A stretch of 33,466 nucleotides of DNA from Prevotellaceae bacterium (GTDB lineage Bacteria; Bacteroidota; Bacteroidia; Bacteroidales; UBA932). Where the stretch lies: assembly GCA_031280885.1 (NCBI GenBank), contig JAITGD010000167.1, positions 1 to 33,466 of the forward strand, read 5' to 3'. Of this stretch, positions 14,901 through 22,331 are shown piece after piece (the stretch's first letter is position 1; every line of letters starts with the position of its first letter). Both the position numbers and the translations under genes were made by a program. A model generated the notes under the pieces. It saw only the letters and a program-made list of their open reading frames with translations. It did not search any database and had not been told where the DNA came from.

Positions 14901-17713
14901 ATACGCTAACTTACATCGCATCGCCCGACTGCGAGCGCGGCACAACGGTCATTCCAAACACAACGCTATCGTATTTCAATGCCGGCGACGCCTCCGGCAG
15001 CGTCCGCTATACCATAGTGTCGGGGCCTACCGACGTCGGCTTGCGCATCGGAAACGGAGGCAACTTCCTTTTGAAGGTTTCGGGCGATTATATCATCGAA
15101 ATGAGTACCTTCGACGGTTCGCAACACTGTCCGCAGGATTCATTCAGCATCTCCTTCAAACTCCAAAAAGTAAGGCTCGACCTTGATGAAAAGAAATCAT
15201 ACATCTGCGGTTCTACGGGATACATCGAAGTGCAGGCTACGGAAGGAAGCGGAAACTATACCTACGATCTGTATGATGATAATGTAGCGCCGGGCCATTT
15301 AGTAGAAAGCAACACCACAGGAATATTCAATTACGGAAGACTCGGCGAAACATATATGATTTATGTTACCGACAATCTGTGCGGACGTTCCTTCCCCGAC
15401 TCTATCACCATGATCGACCTGCGCGATAAGATCGTCTCGGCCTCCACCGACGTCTGCGTCGGGCATCAAATCAGCCTTAGCTCTATGCCCGTAAGCGATA
15501 CTTATATGTGGACGGGGCCTAACGGATTCGTCTCGCACGCTAAGGACACAATCTTCGGGCCGGCAACTATGGCCGATTCGGGCTTATATACCATCACCGT
15601 TAAGCCAAAGGGATGCAGCATCCTTAATCAGGATGTTACTATCAATGTATATCAACCCGAAGAACCGAAAATCGACGACACCATAATAGTCTGCATCAAC
15701 ACTCCGACCGAGCAGCTCAACGCCATACCCCTGCCCGGGCATATAGTGCAATGGTTCGATAAAGATACCATAGCGCTGCCCGCCGCCCCGATTCCATCGA
15801 GAGCAAATGCGCCCGACACTACGACGTACTACGTCAAGCAATCGAATTACATAAACTGCGAGAGCGCCTTGCGGCAAGTGGTTTTCATCGTAGAGCAATT
15901 GCCCGATACGGTGGCGGTGGCTTTCGCCGGCGATATTTGCCGAGGTCAAAAGCCGCTTGTTATGATACCCGACGTTTATCGCGATTATGTTTACAGAATC
16001 TACGACAGCGGAGGCCGGCTTGCCGGAGCCGACACCGCACGCTCCGACACGATTACCATAGCAGGCGATTTCCCGCTGATAGCTTCGGAAATCTATAGCG
16101 TCGAAGTAGAAACTCGTCATGCTTGCGTAGCCTCGCAACGCTCGCAGGTTCCGGTGAAAGTAGTACATCCGCCTGCGCCGCCGGTTTACCCCGTATTGCA
16201 CTGCCACAACGCCGCCGGAGTTCCGCCTCTGCGCGCCGATTCCACCGCCGGAAATCGCTTGCAATGGTTAGACCTCGACGGACGAACTCATCTAAACTCA
16301 GCACCCACGCCGCCTACCAACGTGGTGGGTACTTTCACGTACAGCGTGGTGCAAATCGACACCCTGCTCGGATGCTACGGCGATACGGCCAACGTGCAGG
16401 TAACGATAGCCGCGCTGCCCGATACGCAGATCGACCCGCAGGCTCCCGACATTTGCCGCCGCACAGCCCCGCATATCATCATTAATACGACCAATAATCT
16501 GTATGGATACACAGTCTTCGACCGTCAGGGCGACACTATCATCCACACTCTTTTTGCCGATGGTTCTCCTTTGGATATGTATAATCCGAACTACATTCTT
16601 CAGGCCGACGACGAAGTGTATATTAAGGTAATCGACCATAATCAATGCGTATCGCCCGACAGCGCTCCGGTACCCATTACGGTGATAATTCCGCCTGTGC
16701 CGGAGGTCTTCGATACCTCGTACTGCCTCTACGCTTCGGCCAATCCGCTACGCGCTACGCCATCCGCAGGATACTATATTCAATGGTATGGCCTCGATAA
16801 GCGTCCGCTCACAAGCCCTCCCATACCGCCGACTTCTCCTTTGGATACCATAACTTACATGATTTCGCAAAGGCATAACACGCTTCATTGCGAAAGCGAT
16901 ACTCTGGAGGCTACGGTGCGAATCATGCCTTTGCCCGATACGGTGAGCATGGTGCGTGCGGCAGACATTTGCCCGGGACAGTATCCGACCTTCCGCATCC
17001 CGCAAACCGACGCCGGATATATTTATAATGTATATTCCGCATCGGGACGTATTGCCGCCACAGGCGTCGGCAACGGAGGCGAACTTCTGCTGAGGGGCGA
17101 CGAACAGCTCTTCATCCCCATAAGTTATTATTATGTAGAGGTGGTGAATCTGAACGATTGCGCTTCGGAACATCGTTCCACAGTGTCGGTAGCGGTGGTG
17201 AACAACGTTTATATCGAACCGGAGAGGATTCCTCGCTACGAGCGCGAGATACCATACAGCGTCCAGCTTATCACCAACGGAGTATCGCCCTACGAGTTTT
17301 CGTTACGCACTCCTTTGCCCAGCGGCTTCGACCTAAGTACGCAAGGATTGATAACGGGTTCGGCGCCACGCAATGGTAAAATCGACCCGGTGCCTTTTGT
17401 CGTCCAAGTTATCGACGCCGAAGGTTGCATTGCCGAAAGGGAGTATCTGCTCGAAAGCGACATCTTCATCCCGCAGGTATTCACCCCCAACGGCGACGGT
17501 AAAAACGACGTCTTTATGAAAGGTCGCCGCTTGGTAATCTTCGACCGCCTCGGCATAAAAGTCTTTGAAGGCGACGACGGCTGGGACGGTACCTACCGCG
17601 GCGGACAGCCCGCTCCTCCGGATACTTATTTCTACCTCCTTTTTTACGAGGACGAAAATCTTAATACCGAAGGACGAAAAAAAGGTTACATCACGCTTAT
17701 CCGTAGAAAGTGA
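11930..17713 (+). CDS. Giant type IX secreted surface protein with gliding-motility-type C-terminal domain
   Basis: 1927 aa. The signal peptide runs to about residue 35 (ending DKVHA before QCANF); an internal ATG at 11957 is an alternative start. The N-terminal half has repeated SprB-like modules of about 90-100 residues, each with a Cys and phrases such as G.PPYKI, LPAGDY and VEDAC. From about residue 1170 there are Ig/PKD-like domains (CVGHQISLSSMPVSDTYMW, GLYTITV) and several repeats with ICRGQ/ICPGQ and QWF/QWL. A putative Ig domain (SPYEFSLRTPLPSGFDLS) precedes the last 85 residues, which begin IFIPQVFTPNGDGKNDVF, the gliding-motility C-terminal domain used as a type IX sorting signal. 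It is paired with the PorP/SprF gene. The cargo is probably an adhesin; the ligand is unknown. Confidence 0.93.
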   Translation: MLPFYSPKNMTAARFAGLCFSSLFLWIASLDKVHAQCANFTVELEYVTHSDCQSNGVIKVKLSGADVAQLSNPKFSLSSGSHAVPLSDNGGLFQNLPPGTYTATVLAYCNNTFQVTKNSVPITVTSSYAVPNVDVLERNPSLECLPTGSFKLHLADGKPPYKIVITSPPAGYAGSTTFTGLPAGDYMLDNLTHGSYSFYVEDACQYRIIKNDGLGVTNHSYNVQKTKDAHTCLPEGQVRVTMNNGAPPYTITVSEYPAEYAGPFSFTTSSSPHLIDDLPQGNYKFKVQDVCSAVADSFNIRIDKKPLYFSGSPSVTPTNICDADGTIRFTLPDGVPKFKAEIDRPAPLSDTTIIQSSPVFNLTGLISGEYRFLITDSCHVDTVRLTVQVNTGTLSVSNIRTDITRNCGSPNGEVSFNINNGKKPYKIEINSATGSTYSHTEPAHNGGSYARYDLPADSFALKVTDDCGVIVDTSFVIKANVFKSIKLDSVASLGCFGTGVFKIAITDGEPNYTIILTDGPTSHSGWPYPDTLATNFAGGAFNDYVLGGLTPGHYKVKVIDACLSVLEAEFTIDTLKAVQDDIPYNPFGDYLYPPVTNDNNCQIVRVPVNKLPFYTEWNNKPEDVYEVAFYISDDPAHIPSPNYAILQWRPVTRDANDFMPDTLSQTYKYMRDNGASLVAVIRLKNGGSCPVPAPMVIDTIKLHPIEGYVYSDQNACDGFRLGFSQNTNEKGLICYPYSVDLMAEDGTTLVQSLTNINSPATQYFAGKIPFGKYYLDFTDSEGTVWRDSVENRVWHSPTSISNPPGTKNLLCNSYTAMFSIIEICKPYQWKLINQSNVVIDSLTNVNDDNIEVDSLEYNHTYRLLLISKTNDSTYSQPFSFNRDILANYAINQGASICTLGTGYIQINRTGASQDRLFQPGTKIIYLSGPTVPVNDTVEIVNTGITEVFPFSLDPFTRNYDTIAPGIYTFKVIDDCALEHSLSIDFKVYSYDTLTYIASPDCERGTTVIPNTTLSYFNAGDASGSVRYTIVSGPTDVGLRIGNGGNFLLKVSGDYIIEMSTFDGSQHCPQDSFSISFKLQKVRLDLDEKKSYICGSTGYIEVQATEGSGNYTYDLYDDNVAPGHLVESNTTGIFNYGRLGETYMIYVTDNLCGRSFPDSITMIDLRDKIVSASTDVCVGHQISLSSMPVSDTYMWTGPNGFVSHAKDTIFGPATMADSGLYTITVKPKGCSILNQDVTINVYQPEEPKIDDTIIVCINTPTEQLNAIPLPGHIVQWFDKDTIALPAAPIPSRANAPDTTTYYVKQSNYINCESALRQVVFIVEQLPDTVAVAFAGDICRGQKPLVMIPDVYRDYVYRIYDSGGRLAGADTARSDTITIAGDFPLIASEIYSVEVETRHACVASQRSQVPVKVVHPPAPPVYPVLHCHNAAGVPPLRADSTAGNRLQWLDLDGRTHLNSAPTPPTNVVGTFTYSVVQIDTLLGCYGDTANVQVTIAALPDTQIDPQAPDICRRTAPHIIINTTNNLYGYTVFDRQGDTIIHTLFADGSPLDMYNPNYILQADDEVYIKVIDHNQCVSPDSAPVPITVIIPPVPEVFDTSYCLYASANPLRATPSAGYYIQWYGLDKRPLTSPPIPPTSPLDTITYMISQRHNTLHCESDTLEATVRIMPLPDTVSMVRAADICPGQYPTFRIPQTDAGYIYNVYSASGRIAATGVGNGGELLLRGDEQLFIPISYYYVEVVNLNDCASEHRSTVSVAVVNNVYIEPERIPRYEREIPYSVQLITNGVSPYEFSLRTPLPSGFDLSTQGLITGSAPRNGKIDPVPFVVQVIDAEGCIAEREYLLESDIFIPQVFTPNGDGKNDVFMKGRRLVIFDRLGIKVFEGDDGWDGTYRGGQPAPPDTYFYLLFYEDENLNTEGRKKGYITLIRRK

Positions 17714-18267
17714 GTATTGCAGAGAGCCAAGATAGCAAGAACCAAGAGCCAGGACTATTTGACTGTCCGGAAGTCTTGGCTCTTGGTTCTTGTAATCATG
17801 GCTCCAAAGTCTTTCTTTCCCTCGGAAGCAATTCCGGCGACAGCCTGAGTACACTGTGCCGAGCTGCAACAGATATAGAAAAGTCTATCGGAAAGATTAA
17901 GGCCAAATCGTCTATATACGAATCGGAGCCGTGGGGATTCAAAGCCGAACAGAATTTTCTAAACGAGGTTCTGGAAATTGAAACCTCCCTGACTCCCGAA
18001 GAATTACTGCACAGAATCCACGCAATCGAAGCAGCACACGGACGAATCCGTACAGATTCGAGAGAATATTCCTCGAGAACTCTCGACGTCGATATAATCT
18101 TCTACGGCGACCTTGTGCTGGAAAGTCCCACGTTAGTCATCCCGCATCCGCTGATGCACCAACGTCTTTTTGTGCTCCGTCCCTTAGCCGAAATCGCTCC
18201 CGATTTGATTCACCCGATATTAAAACGCTCAATTAAAGAACTGCTCGAAACTTATGTGTGTGTTTAG
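17710..18267 (+). CDS. folK: 2-amino-4-hydroxy-6-hydroxymethyldihydropteridine pyrophosphokinase (FolK)
   Basis: FolK transfers pyrophosphate from ATP to 6-hydroxymethyl-7,8-dihydropterin in folate synthesis. Family motifs are VFLSLGSNSGD, YESEPWGF, NFLNEVLEIET and SSRTLDVDIIFYGD, then IPHPLMHQRLFVLRPLAEIAP. The start is uncertain: normal FolK begins a residue or two before VFLSLGSN, but there is no in-frame ATG. Choices are the GTG at 17710, overlapping the cargo stop by GTGA (185 aa, used here), or a TTG at 17776. The intervening sequence is a near-perfect 21-bp inverted repeat (17736-17756 / 17772-17792) of the dispersed-repeat family, so the N-terminus appears rewritten by a repeat. The stop TAG is part of an octamer tract. 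Confidence 0.9.
   Translation: MSIAESQDSKNQEPGLFDCPEVLALGSCNHGSKVFLSLGSNSGDSLSTLCRAATDIEKSIGKIKAKSSIYESEPWGFKAEQNFLNEVLEIETSLTPEELLHRIHAIEAAHGRIRTDSREYSSRTLDVDIIFYGDLVLESPTLVIPHPLMHQRLFVLRPLAEIAPDLIHPILKRSIKELLETYVCV
17736..17792. repeat. Long inverted repeat at the folK 5' end
   Basis: CAAGAACCAAGAGCCA and TGGCTCTTGGTTCTTG pair perfectly over 16 bp and extend to 21 bp with one mismatch (G-U possible), around a 15-bp loop. The arms match the TTCTTGGTTCTTG module of the dispersed repeat. The possible TTG start (17776) lies in the right arm. Confidence 0.85.
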
Positions 18268-18303
18268 ACTTTTGGACTTTTGGACTTTTGGACGGTTGGA
18301 CAG
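18264..18303 (+). repeat. Octamer tract after folK
   Basis: Units of the TTGGACTT type follow directly from the folK stop, whose TAG is the first bases of a TAGACTTT unit. About five units are present. Confidence 0.8.
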
Positions 18304-18437
18304 TGCGTCATCCGCGTGCAAAACGATTGTCAAGCCAGCCTGTGTAGCTCTCTTAATTTTTAATTCATAATTAACTGCGTAGCGTCTTGATTCTTGATTC
18401 TTGCGGCAATCCTGAATCGGCTCTTAATTTTTTTTCC
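18304..18437. repeat. Dispersed intergenic mosaic repeat (forward)
   Basis: Modules GCGTGCAAAACGATTGTCAA, CCAGCCTGTGTAGC, AATTCATAATT, CTGCGTAGCGTCTTG, TTCTTGATTCTTG and CAATCCTGAATC appear in order. They are shared with 10680-10733 and 21799-22280. No gene is present in this gap. Confidence 0.75.
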
Positions 18438-18445
18438 TACTTTTG
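18438..18445 (+). promoter_or_regulatory. -7 promoter element (TACTTTTG)
   Basis: An exact TAnnTTTG match 33 bp upstream of the ATG at 18479. No well-spaced -33 TTG is evident; the upstream sequence is an AT-rich run after the mosaic repeat. Confidence 0.6.
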
Positions 18446-18478
18446 TCAGCGAAAATAATTTAACAAGAGATTCAATAA

Positions 18479-19180
18479 ATGGATGAGGAACAGGATTTAG
18501 ATCCGGGAATAAAATCGAACATAGTGAACATTCTGCGCGATAAATCAAGCGTAAAACAGAAGGTTTACGACAATACTTTTGAGACCTTTTCGAGCCTGAA
18601 AGAGGTGTTGCATGAACTGATAAACGAAATAAACGACGACCTGACCGGCTCCGACCGCCGTATCAAATTGGATTATCGCGATAGAGGAAAATTTGAAGCC
18701 GAAGCTAAAGTTGCCGAAGATACTCTGATTTTTAGTATGCACTCGAATGTGTTCGAGTTCGACCGCGAACATTCCGTCTGGAAAACTTCATACGTAAAGG
18801 CAAATAAACTAAATTCATACTGCGGTATTATTTATATCTACAATTTCCTGGCCGATTCGTTCAAATACAATCGCGCCAATGATTTGGGATATTTAATCGG
18901 ACGTATTTTTATCAACAGAGAAATGCACTTCTTTGTGGAAGGTAAACGTCAGATGAATTATGTAAACGATTTCGGCTCGCAGATTATCAACGTAAATGAA
19001 CTGCGTAAAATCGTAGAAAAGACTATTCTGTATGCTCTGGATTTCGACCTGCTGACACCTCCATACGATACAGTGAAAATAGCCACCGTCGAACAAGTCA
19101 ATACCAAGATAGAAAGCGCCAAACTCCAAACCGGCAAACGTCTTGGATTCAGATTTAACTCAGATGATGTATTTGAATAG
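18479..19180 (+). CDS. Conserved-looking hypothetical protein (233 aa)
   Basis: I do not recognise this protein. It is 233 aa, soluble and charged, with no signal peptide or membrane segment. The N-terminal about 60 residues are helical and acidic (MDEEQDLDPGIKSNIVNILR, then SLKEVLHELINEINDDL). A middle region has beta-like patches (KLDYRDRGKFEAEAKVAEDT, FSMHSNVFEFDREHSVW, SYCGIIYIYNFLADSF), and then come IGRIFINREMHFFVEGKRQM and a final helical segment. It has its own -7 element and a good ATG. The frame has normal codon use and stops at the start of an octamer array. It is probably a cytoplasmic protein conserved among relatives; function unknown. Confidence 0.75.
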   Translation: MDEEQDLDPGIKSNIVNILRDKSSVKQKVYDNTFETFSSLKEVLHELINEINDDLTGSDRRIKLDYRDRGKFEAEAKVAEDTLIFSMHSNVFEFDREHSVWKTSYVKANKLNSYCGIIYIYNFLADSFKYNRANDLGYLIGRIFINREMHFFVEGKRQMNYVNDFGSQIINVNELRKIVEKTILYALDFDLLTPPYDTVKIATVEQVNTKIESAKLQTGKRLGFRFNSDDVFE

Positions 19181-19404
19181 ACTATTAGACTGTTGGACTT
19201 TTGTCCGGACTTTTGGACTGTTAGACTGTTGGACTGTTAGACTGTTGGACTTTCGTCCGGACTGTTGGACTGTTAGACTGTTGGACGTCTTGATAGTCCA
19301 AATGTCTAAAAGTCCGGACGAAAGTCCAAAAGTCCAAATGTCCAACAGTCTAAAAGTCCGGACAAAAGTCCAAAAGTCTAACAGTCTAACAGTCTAACAG
19401 TCCA
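19180..19404. repeat. Mirror-image octamer array (large inverted repeat)
   Basis: Forward units (GGACTGTT/GGACTTTT) run from the preceding stop to 19286; reverse-complement units run from 19297 to 5 bp before the ftcD ATG. Variant units are mirrored: GGACTTTTGTCCGGACTTTT at 19195-19214 matches the reverse complement of 19352-19371, and GGACTTTCGTCCGGAC at 19247-19262 matches that of 19312-19327. The two symmetry centres differ by half an octamer, which means one octamer of offset between the arms. No gene lies within the tract. Confidence 0.9.
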
Positions 19405-19408
19405 AAAA

Positions 19409-20482
19409 ATGCTTCTCGAGTGTGTTCCCAATTTCAGCGAAGGTCGCGATTTTGATATAATCCGACAGATATGTAATGAAGTCGAGCGGCTTGCAGGTGT
19501 GAAACTGCTGAATGTCGATTCGGGATATAGCGCAAATCGCACCGTGCTTACTTTCGCCGGCAATCCCGAAGCGGTGTGCGAGGCGGCTTTCAGAGCTATG
19601 CAAAAGGCCGGCGAACTTATCGATATGAGCAAACATTGCGGCACACATCCGCGCACAGGCGCTACCGACGTCTGTCCGCTTATTCCCTTAGACGGCGCAA
19701 GCATGGAAGAGGCAGTAATATACGCTCGGAAACTTGCCGAGAAGGTAGGCGTAGAACTCGGCATACCGGTGTATTGCTACGAAGCTGCGGCTTTCGACCT
19801 CCGACGAAAAAATCTGGCATACTGCCGTCGGGGCGAATACGAGGGTCTGAAAACCCGCATATCGTCCGAAGAAGGCAAGCCCGATTTCGGACCTTCGGTT
19901 TTCGATGAACGAATTGCGCGTACAGGGCTTACTTCCATCGGCGCTCGCGACTTTTTGCTTGCCGTCAATTTCAATCTGAATACCACGTCCGCAAAGTTAG
20001 CAAAGGCTATCGCTCTTGATGTGCGCGAAAAAGGACGAATCAAACCATCCGCAGGAGAAATATCAAAAGATGCCGACGAAAAGCCGGCAAGAATCCCCGG
20101 CTCATTGAAGGCTACCAAAGCTATTGGATGGTATATCGATGAATATGGCATAGCTCAGGTGTCGATGAATATCACCGACCTTGCCGTATGCCCGCTGCAT
20201 GTTGCCTTCGATGAGGTGTGCCGAAAAGCAAACGAGCGCGGAGTAAGGGTTACAGGCGCCGAAATAGTGGGGCTGACGCCTAAACAAGCGCTGATGGAGG
20301 CCGGAAAACATTATCTATCCAATCGGAATGAGAAACCGAGTTCGGCATCAGAAGAGGAACTCATCCGTATTGCCATAGAATCAATGAGGCTCGACGAGCT
20401 GAGACCCTTCGTGCCCGATGAAAAGTTGATAGAATATCTGCTGGAAAATAATAGTTTAATCAAAAGAATATCCACTAATTAA
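19409..20482 (+). CDS. ftcD: Glutamate formimidoyltransferase (FtcD)
   Basis: 357 aa, including the N- and C-subdomains of formiminotransferase but not a cyclodeaminase domain. The enzyme moves the formimino group of N-formimino-L-glutamate to tetrahydrofolate in histidine degradation, in the cytosol. The start MLLECVPNFSEGRD is the family signature, followed by NVDSGYSANRTVLTFAGNP, DMSKHCGTHPRTGATDVCP, PVYCYEAAAF, GARDFLLAVNFNL and MNITDLAVCPLHVAFDEV. Other histidine-utilisation genes are not adjacent. serS follows after 18 bp and is probably cotranscribed. The ATG is immediately preceded by the reverse half of an octamer array, so any promoter must lie within the repeats or farther upstream. 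Confidence 0.95.
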   Translation: MLLECVPNFSEGRDFDIIRQICNEVERLAGVKLLNVDSGYSANRTVLTFAGNPEAVCEAAFRAMQKAGELIDMSKHCGTHPRTGATDVCPLIPLDGASMEEAVIYARKLAEKVGVELGIPVYCYEAAAFDLRRKNLAYCRRGEYEGLKTRISSEEGKPDFGPSVFDERIARTGLTSIGARDFLLAVNFNLNTTSAKLAKAIALDVREKGRIKPSAGEISKDADEKPARIPGSLKATKAIGWYIDEYGIAQVSMNITDLAVCPLHVAFDEVCRKANERGVRVTGAEIVGLTPKQALMEAGKHYLSNRNEKPSSASEEELIRIAIESMRLDELRPFVPDEKLIEYLLENNSLIKRISTN

Positions 20483-20500
20483 TAATGTAATTCAAAGAGT

Positions 20501-21790
20501 ATGCTAACTTTAAAATTGATAGAGAATAAGCCTGAGGAAGTCGTCGCACGGCTGGCGGTGAAGGGCTTCGATGCTGCGCGTTTAATCGATGAAATAACGA
20601 TGCTTAACGATAAACGTAAAAATATTCAGGCTGAACTCGACGGCCTGCTGGCCGAACAGAATCGCATGGCCAAAGAAGCAGGAGTAGAAATCGGACGGCT
20701 CAAAAAAGAAGGCCGAATGGATGAGGCCGAATCGATAAAACTGCAAACTGCCGAAAAGACCAACGACCTCCGCGAAAAAAGCAAAGGCTTGGAATCCGAA
20801 GCAAAAACAAGCGAACAGAAATTGCACGAATCTCTTGTGCTGATGCCGAATCTGCCGCACGAATCGGTTCCTCGCGGACGCACTGCCGAAGATAATTTTA
20901 TGGTTCGCTCGGGTGGAATAATCCCGCCGAAAAGCGGCAAATTGCCTCACTGGGATTTGGCTGCGCGATACGATATTATCGACTTTGAATTGGGCAACAA
21001 ACTCACCGGCGCCGGTTTTCCGGTGTACAAAGGCAAAGGCGCAAAACTGCAACGCGCCCTTGTGTCCTTTTTTCTCGACCACAATATCGAAGCCGGCTAC
21101 CTCGAAGTTCAGCCTCCGTATATGGTAAACGAGGATTCGGCCTTCGGTACGGGACAGTTGCCCGACAAGGAGGGGCAAATGTATCACGCCACAGCCGACA
21201 ATCTGTACCTCATTCCCACAGCAGAGGTTCCGGTAACAAATATCCTGCGCGACTGCATACTGCAAAACAGCGATTTGCCGGTGAAATTAACCGCATACAC
21301 TCCCTGCTTCCGTCGCGAAGCCGGCTCGTATGGAAAAGACGTGCGCGGCCTCAACCGTCTGCATCAGTTCGACAAGGTCGAAATTGTGCAAGTGCGCAAG
21401 CCCGAAGAATCGTATCAGGCTCTTGACGAAATGGTGGCTCATGTGGAAAAACTGATCAATAAACTTGGTTTACCCTATCGGATAATGCGTCTCTGCGGAG
21501 GCGATATGAGTTTTGCTTCGGCTTTAACTTATGATTTTGAAGTATATTCTGCCGCTCAGGAGCGTTGGCTGGAAGTAAGCTCGGTGTCGAATTTCGAATC
21601 GTTTCAAGCAAATCGTCTGAAATTACGATACAGAAGCGAGAATAAAAAAACCGAACTGCTGCACACTCTCAACGGAAGCTCCTTAGCTCTCCCGCGAATA
21701 CTTGCCGCTTTGCTCGAAAATAATCAAACAGAAAACAGCATAATCATACCCGAAACATTGCAAACATATACGGGATTTTCTTCAATTTGA
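20501..21790 (+). CDS. serS: Seryl-tRNA synthetase
   Basis: 429 aa, the normal length for bacterial SerRS. It charges tRNA-Ser and tRNA-Sec with serine. The N-terminal about 110 residues form the expected long antiparallel coiled coil (from IDEITMLNDKRKNIQAELDG to EAKTSEQKLHESLVLMPNLP). The class II core is visible: LIPTAEVPVTNI, CFRREAGSYGKDVRGLNRLH (motif 2), LCGGDMSFASALTYDFEVYS, EVSSVSNFESFQANR, and motif 3 HTLNGSSLALPRILAALLEN. The start MLTLKLIENKPEEV is typical. The gene follows ftcD by 18 bp. Confidence 0.98.
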   Translation: MLTLKLIENKPEEVVARLAVKGFDAARLIDEITMLNDKRKNIQAELDGLLAEQNRMAKEAGVEIGRLKKEGRMDEAESIKLQTAEKTNDLREKSKGLESEAKTSEQKLHESLVLMPNLPHESVPRGRTAEDNFMVRSGGIIPPKSGKLPHWDLAARYDIIDFELGNKLTGAGFPVYKGKGAKLQRALVSFFLDHNIEAGYLEVQPPYMVNEDSAFGTGQLPDKEGQMYHATADNLYLIPTAEVPVTNILRDCILQNSDLPVKLTAYTPCFRREAGSYGKDVRGLNRLHQFDKVEIVQVRKPEESYQALDEMVAHVEKLINKLGLPYRIMRLCGGDMSFASALTYDFEVYSAAQERWLEVSSVSNFESFQANRLKLRYRSENKKTELLHTLNGSSLALPRILAALLENNQTENSIIIPETLQTYTGFSSI

Positions 21791-22268
21791 TGCAGGATTT
21801 CAAGAACCAAGAATCAGGACGCTACGCAGGCTGGATAGATAATGATTAATTATGAATTATGAATTATGAATTAGCTACGCAGTCTGGAACCAAGAAAGCA
21901 TCTTACATTCAAAAAAGATCTGCGTGCAAAATGACTATCGAACCAGCCTGCGTAGCCAATTCATAATTGCCTGCGTGCAGAATCATTGATGCTATTCACA
22001 AACGACACTGTTTGCGTGCAGCATCATTGATGCTGTTTACAAACGACACGGTTTGCGTGCAGCATCATTGATGCTATTCACAAACGGCGCGGTTTGCGTG
22101 CAGCATCATTGATGCTGTTTACAAACGGCGCGCTCAGTAATTAATCATTATCAATCCAGCCTGCGTAGCGTCTTGGCTCTTGGTTCCTGCAATCCTGAAT
22201 CTCTCTTAATTCTTAATTTTTAATTCTTAATTGACTGCGTAGCGTCTTGTCTCCTGTAATTTTGGTTC
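21791..22268. repeat. Repeat-filled intergenic region with 41-bp array and inverted mosaic repeats
   Basis: No gene is present. A reverse copy of the mosaic repeat (21799-21836) and AATTATG runs are followed by four 41-bp units (21973-22136) of the form GCGTGCAGCATCATTGATGC + TRTTYACAAACGRCRCGGTTT. Each unit has two palindromes (GCATCA-T-TGATGC and CAAAC-n6-GTTTG). A forward mosaic copy (22154-22201) and further AATTCTTAATT and CTGCGTAGCGTCTTG modules complete the gap up to the secA promoter. The 41-bp units therefore sit between inverted mosaic copies. Confidence 0.85.
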
Positions 22269-22301
22269 TTGGTTCCAAATAATAAAATTTCATTACTTTT
22301 G
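22269..22301 (+). promoter_or_regulatory. secA promoter
   Basis: TTG (22269-22271) and TACTTTTG (22294-22301) are separated by 22 bp, a good Bacteroidota promoter, with the ATG 31 bp after the -7 element. The TTG belongs to a TTCTTGGTTCC module of the mosaic repeat, so the repeat may contribute the -33 element. Confidence 0.65.
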
Positions 22302-22331
22302 CGCGTTATTCAATAACTCAAAGCTGTTGTA

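Noticed and set aside
15584-16264. 226-aa minus-strand frame inside the giant cargo gene
   Set aside because: Shadow frame of a well-supported coding sequence; basic, no family features.
20582-21265. 227-aa minus-strand frame opposite serS
   Set aside because: Shadow of a certain serS gene; Phe/Val-rich antisense composition.
21973-22136. CRISPR array
   Set aside because: The full 41-bp unit repeats with no unique spacers.
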